From the NCBI GenBank assembly GCA_043810355.1, contig JBDROB010000034.1, positions 1 to 44,176 of the forward strand: a stretch of DNA of 44,176 nucleotides, written 5' to 3'. Shown here piece by piece: positions 42,399-44,176 of the stretch. Made by a program: the position numbers and the translations under genes. The notes under the pieces were generated by a model. It was not told where the DNA came from and searched no databases. It saw only the letters and a list, made by a program, of their open reading frames with translations. The stretch comes from JAZDHV01 sp043810355 (GTDB taxonomy: Archaea; Nanobdellota; Nanobdellia; Woesearchaeales; JAGVYU01). Position 1 is the first letter of the stretch. Every line of letters begins with the position of its first letter.

Positions 42399-42746
42399 AT
42401 GATAAGTGATTATTTTTCTATAAAAAATATAGTCATATTCTGCATTGTATTATTAATAATATTAACTGCCTGTACCACTCTAGACCTCACAGAGATTACT
42501 TCAAAAAAGGATTGTGAATCACTTGGTCAAAAATACTATTGGGATAATATTAGTATAGGCATAAGCACAAGATGTGGCATTATGGCTTGTAATAATCCAG
42601 ATGCTCAATATTCAGATGTATGCTCCCAAATTCAATCATGCAATTGGATTAAAGATTACAATATGTGTTGTAAAGATAATGAAGAGGTCACTATAGGTAG
42701 AGCAGGAATACCTATATGCTGTGCAAAGAACGGATTCTGTGATTAA
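42399..42746 (+). CDS. Small Cys-rich lipoprotein (unknown)
   Basis: The 115-residue protein has a lipoprotein-like signal peptide with lipobox LTAC (Cys25). The mature part contains ten Cys residues (for example KKDCESLG, RCGIMACNN, SDVCSQIQSC, MCCKDNE, ICCAKNGFCD), pointing to several disulfides outside the cell. The family is not recognised; short Cys-rich exported proteins like this are frequent in DPANN genomes. No operon partner is seen. Confidence 0.72.
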   Translation: MISDYFSIKNIVIFCIVLLIILTACTTLDLTEITSKKDCESLGQKYYWDNISIGISTRCGIMACNNPDAQYSDVCSQIQSCNWIKDYNMCCKDNEEVTIGRAGIPICCAKNGFCD

Positions 42747-42771
42747 CTGTTTTCTCCATTCAAAAATTTCT

Positions 42772-42876
42772 TATATGAAAAATGATAATTTATTTCGCCT
42801 TTTGGCATGAAAGCTGAAAAATCCTAGGTGTTCTCCTATATGAAATGTGATAATGTTTTTCGCTTTATAGAATGAA
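42772..42876. repeat. Imperfect direct repeat of 40 bp
   Basis: Units starting TATATGAAA occur at 42772-42811 and 42837-42876, matching at most positions, 65 bp apart from start to start. Each contains TGATAAT and TTTCGC. The first is followed by CTGA at 42814-42817, recalling box C and box D of guide RNAs, but the second lacks a D box. Confidence 0.6.
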
Positions 42877-42925
42877 TTTTTATCAAAATATTTATGTTTT
42901 ATTAGTGATATAAAAAGAAAAAAAA

Positions 42926-43089
42926 CGCCGCGACTGGGATTTGAACCCAGAAGGGCCGAAGCCCACGAGATATCTGCGGAGCAATCATAAGCACAGAAAG
43001 TACTTAGCAATCTCGCGCAATACCAGACTGCACACAAAACGTAATTTTGCAATGAAAGCTAAATCCGTCAAGTGTTATGCGATCGCGGC
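42926..43089 (-). tRNA. tRNA-Ser(GCT) with two introns
   Basis: Acceptor GCCGCGA/TCGCGGC with discriminator G (42926), T arm CTGGG-TTCAAAT-CCCAG and a long variable arm with hairpin GGGC-TTCG-GCCC mark a type II tRNA-Ser. Anticodon stem CGAGA/TCTCG gives loop TTGCTAA (anticodon GCT) after removal of a 33-nt intron (42972-43004) at 37/38; helix TTGC/GCAG with bulges TAA and ATA is a regular BHB. A second insertion of 49 nt (43032-43080, position uncertain by about 3-5 nt because GCA is repeated) lies in the first D-stem strand. Removal gives D arm GCAGTCTGGTATTGC and an 82-nt tRNA. A T-run follows and a TATA box (about 43113-43124) lies 29 nt upstream. Confidence 0.87.
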
Positions 43090-43172
43090 ATATAGACATG
43101 AATTCCAATTAATTATATAAATGTTTTCCAAATATTGCCACCGAAAAGCTTTAAAAGGTATAATTAACTACA

Positions 43173-43793
43173 ATGTCTATGATAACATTCAGTTCAATCG
43201 GGCCTCATATGACAGAAGTGAGGCAGCTTTTAGAATCTCAGGATCCAGACAGCCTTTTCGATGGCCTAACTGTTGAATCTGTCGACAGTGTTGTTTCTCA
43301 ATATTCAAGCAAAAGAAATGTTTCACATCCACTGATAGCAAGCTATCAATGCCTGGCAGCATTTGTCTACAAAAGACATGAAATGTATGAGAGAGCAGCA
43401 GAGCAATTTGAAGCAACAGCAGTTTTCCTAAGACATTGGAATCGTTTTGACTTATGGCCAAATGCATTGGAATATCTATGTCAATGTCTTGATATGACAG
43501 GTGAAGAGGACAGAGCTGCTCAATTAAGGCAGTTTTTTCCACAATTTGCAGAAAATATGAGAAATTATAAAGCTTCAAGAAAAAGGGGTAACTATAAAGC
43601 AGCATTAATCCATCTTGATAAAGCAATGTCATTGCTGCCTCCAGACTCATTGCAGTTAGAAGAACTGCAAGAAAAAAGAGACTCTCTTCTTCTTAATCTT
43701 GAAGACCATTTTTCTAGGAAAGCTGCAAACCTTAGTCCAGAGGATCAGGAAAGGTTAAGGATGAATAGAATATTAAGTTATGAGAAAAAATAA
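43173..43793 (+). CDS. Helical-repeat (TPR-like) protein (unknown)
   Basis: The 206-residue cytoplasmic protein is almost all helix, with TPR-like pairs: SYQCLAAFVYKRHEMYERAA near 58, NALEYLCQCLDMTGEEDRAA near 95, and NYKAALIHLDKAMSLLPPDS near 142. It has no signal peptide or membrane helix and ends in a charged helix. TPR proteins hold complexes together; no partner is indicated. A TATA-like TTTAAAAGG lies about 23 nt before the ATG, fitting a leaderless mRNA, back to back with tRNA-Ser. Confidence 0.7.
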   Translation: MSMITFSSIGPHMTEVRQLLESQDPDSLFDGLTVESVDSVVSQYSSKRNVSHPLIASYQCLAAFVYKRHEMYERAAEQFEATAVFLRHWNRFDLWPNALEYLCQCLDMTGEEDRAAQLRQFFPQFAENMRNYKASRKRGNYKAALIHLDKAMSLLPPDSLQLEELQEKRDSLLLNLEDHFSRKAANLSPEDQERLRMNRILSYEKK

Positions 43794-43858
43794 TGGAAAT
43801 AGGGTAAAGCTTATAAACCCCTTAAAGTTCTTTTAATATGACCACTCACTTTTTTTTT

Positions 43859-43973
43859 AGCGGAGTGGGGCAGCCAGGAGTGCCCGGAGTTCCAACAGAC
43901 CTGTTTGGACTGGATGGCTCATATGTATTCCTGAGATACCCTCAGGTCGGTGGTTCAAATCCACCCTCCGCTA
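43859..43973 (+). tRNA. Initiator tRNA-Met(CAT) with two introns
   Basis: The sequence matches the archaeal initiator form: acceptor AGCGGAG/CTCCGCT with discriminator A, D arm GGGC-AGCCAGGAGT-GCCC, T arm GGTGG-TTCAAAT-CCACC. A 26-nt insertion (43890-43915, hairpin CCAACAG/CTGTTTGG) splits the anticodon stem between positions 29 and 30, and a 14-nt intron (43924-43937) sits at 37/38 with BHB helix CTCA/TGAG and bulges TAT and ATA. Joining the exons gives GAGGG-CTCATAA-CCCTC and a 75-nt tRNA. CCA is not encoded (ACC then T). TATA-like CTTTTAATATG lies about 25 nt upstream. Confidence 0.9.
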
Positions 43974-44080
43974 CCTTTAATTTTACCACAACCCATCCAT
44001 GAGAATTCTAGGTTGAACAAGAAGATTGCTCTCCTTATCCTCCCTAATTATTTTTCCGTTACATATTAATATAACCTCCT

Positions 44081-44176
44081 CATATATAAATATATAGGCT
44101 TTGAAAGACAAACATCCATACGAACTCTAAGTGTTCAGATAGTGTCGTCGGGTTTTGGGCCCTCATTCACTGGAGC
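44081..44176 (+). promoter_or_regulatory. Strong TATA box and start of an unidentified transcript at the window edge
   Basis: CATATATAAATATATA (44081-44096) is the best-looking TATA box in the window. From about 44120 base composition becomes clearly richer in G and C, and no reading frame is long enough on either strand. This suggests the first part of a stable RNA or its leader. I could not match it to rRNA, SRP RNA or RNase P RNA from memory, and the window ends too soon. Confidence 0.4.

Noticed and set aside
42772..42876. Two tandem C/D box guide RNAs
   Set aside because: Box C is imperfect in both units and a box D (CTGA) follows only the first, so I list them only as a repeat.
44055..44090. 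Minus-strand ribosome site GAGGAGG followed by ATG TAA
   Set aside because: The start codon is followed at once by a stop; no coding sequence results.

Overview
The window reads as a low-GC archaeal chromosome (about one third G+C by eye, not computed). The archaeal signs are tRNA genes interrupted by introns with bulge-helix-bulge (BHB) type junctions, TATA boxes 25-29 nt upstream of ATG codons (leaderless transcripts), a geranylgeranyl reductase, an archaeal ATP-dependent DNA ligase, a PIN-ATPase-KH protein, archaeal-type Elp3 and part of a Hel308-like helicase. Small lipoproteins, Cys-rich secreted proteins, split genes and heavily interrupted tRNAs suggest a DPANN-type lineage, for example Woesearchaeota/Pacearchaeota-like. 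That placement is inference.

Layout. 1-950: palindrome-rich DNA and two small unknown genes. 1.0-10.1 kb: a minus-strand island of a short Rhs tip protein with its own signal peptide and an unknown C-terminal domain, a four-helix membrane protein overlapping it by 4 nt (immunity candidate), a 1987-residue secreted SpvB/FG-GAP/YD-repeat shell protein, and a tail-fibre-like secreted protein. 10.3-11.4 kb: an IS630-type transposase in two frames joined by a perfect A AAA AAC slippery site. 11.5-19.5 kb: SprT-like protease, degenerate cupredoxin lipoprotein, frameshifted NSUN-type RNA methyltransferase, Elp3, geranylgeranyl reductase, DNA ligase, a 28-residue Lys-rich protein and a small lipoprotein. 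19.6-26.9 kb: tRNA-Arg, PHP phosphoesterase, adenylosuccinate synthetase, an IMP dehydrogenase-like enzyme (the AMP and GMP branches from IMP side by side), a helicase lacking its first RecA domain, and a CEO-synthase/alanine-dehydrogenase-like enzyme. 26.97-28.0 kb: tRNA-Ile, a tRNA-like structured element, tRNA-Asn and a LAGLIDADG endonuclease. 28.1-35.4 kb: PIN-ATPase-KH protein, a candidate small RNA, then a cell-surface operon (multi-pass membrane protein, glycosyltransferase, secreted transglutaminase-like protein). 35.6-41.9 kb: thioredoxin reductase, a toroid protein, nitroreductase, a two-gene ABC exporter and a zinc-ribbon/AbrB regulator. 42.0-44.2 kb: repeat-rich intergenic DNA, a small Cys-rich lipoprotein, tRNA-Ser, a helical-repeat protein, initiator tRNA-Met and a strong TATA box at the right edge.

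Two themes stand out. First, the Rhs/TcB-like locus appears to have its shell and its toxin-bearing tip genetically separated, with a membrane immunity candidate. Second, all five tRNA genes are interrupted, with about ten insertions in total, several outside the standard 37/38 position, next to a homing-endonuclease gene and an unexplained tRNA-like element. Frameshifts at A-runs occur twice, once in the transposase at a canonical slippery heptamer and once in the RNA methyltransferase.
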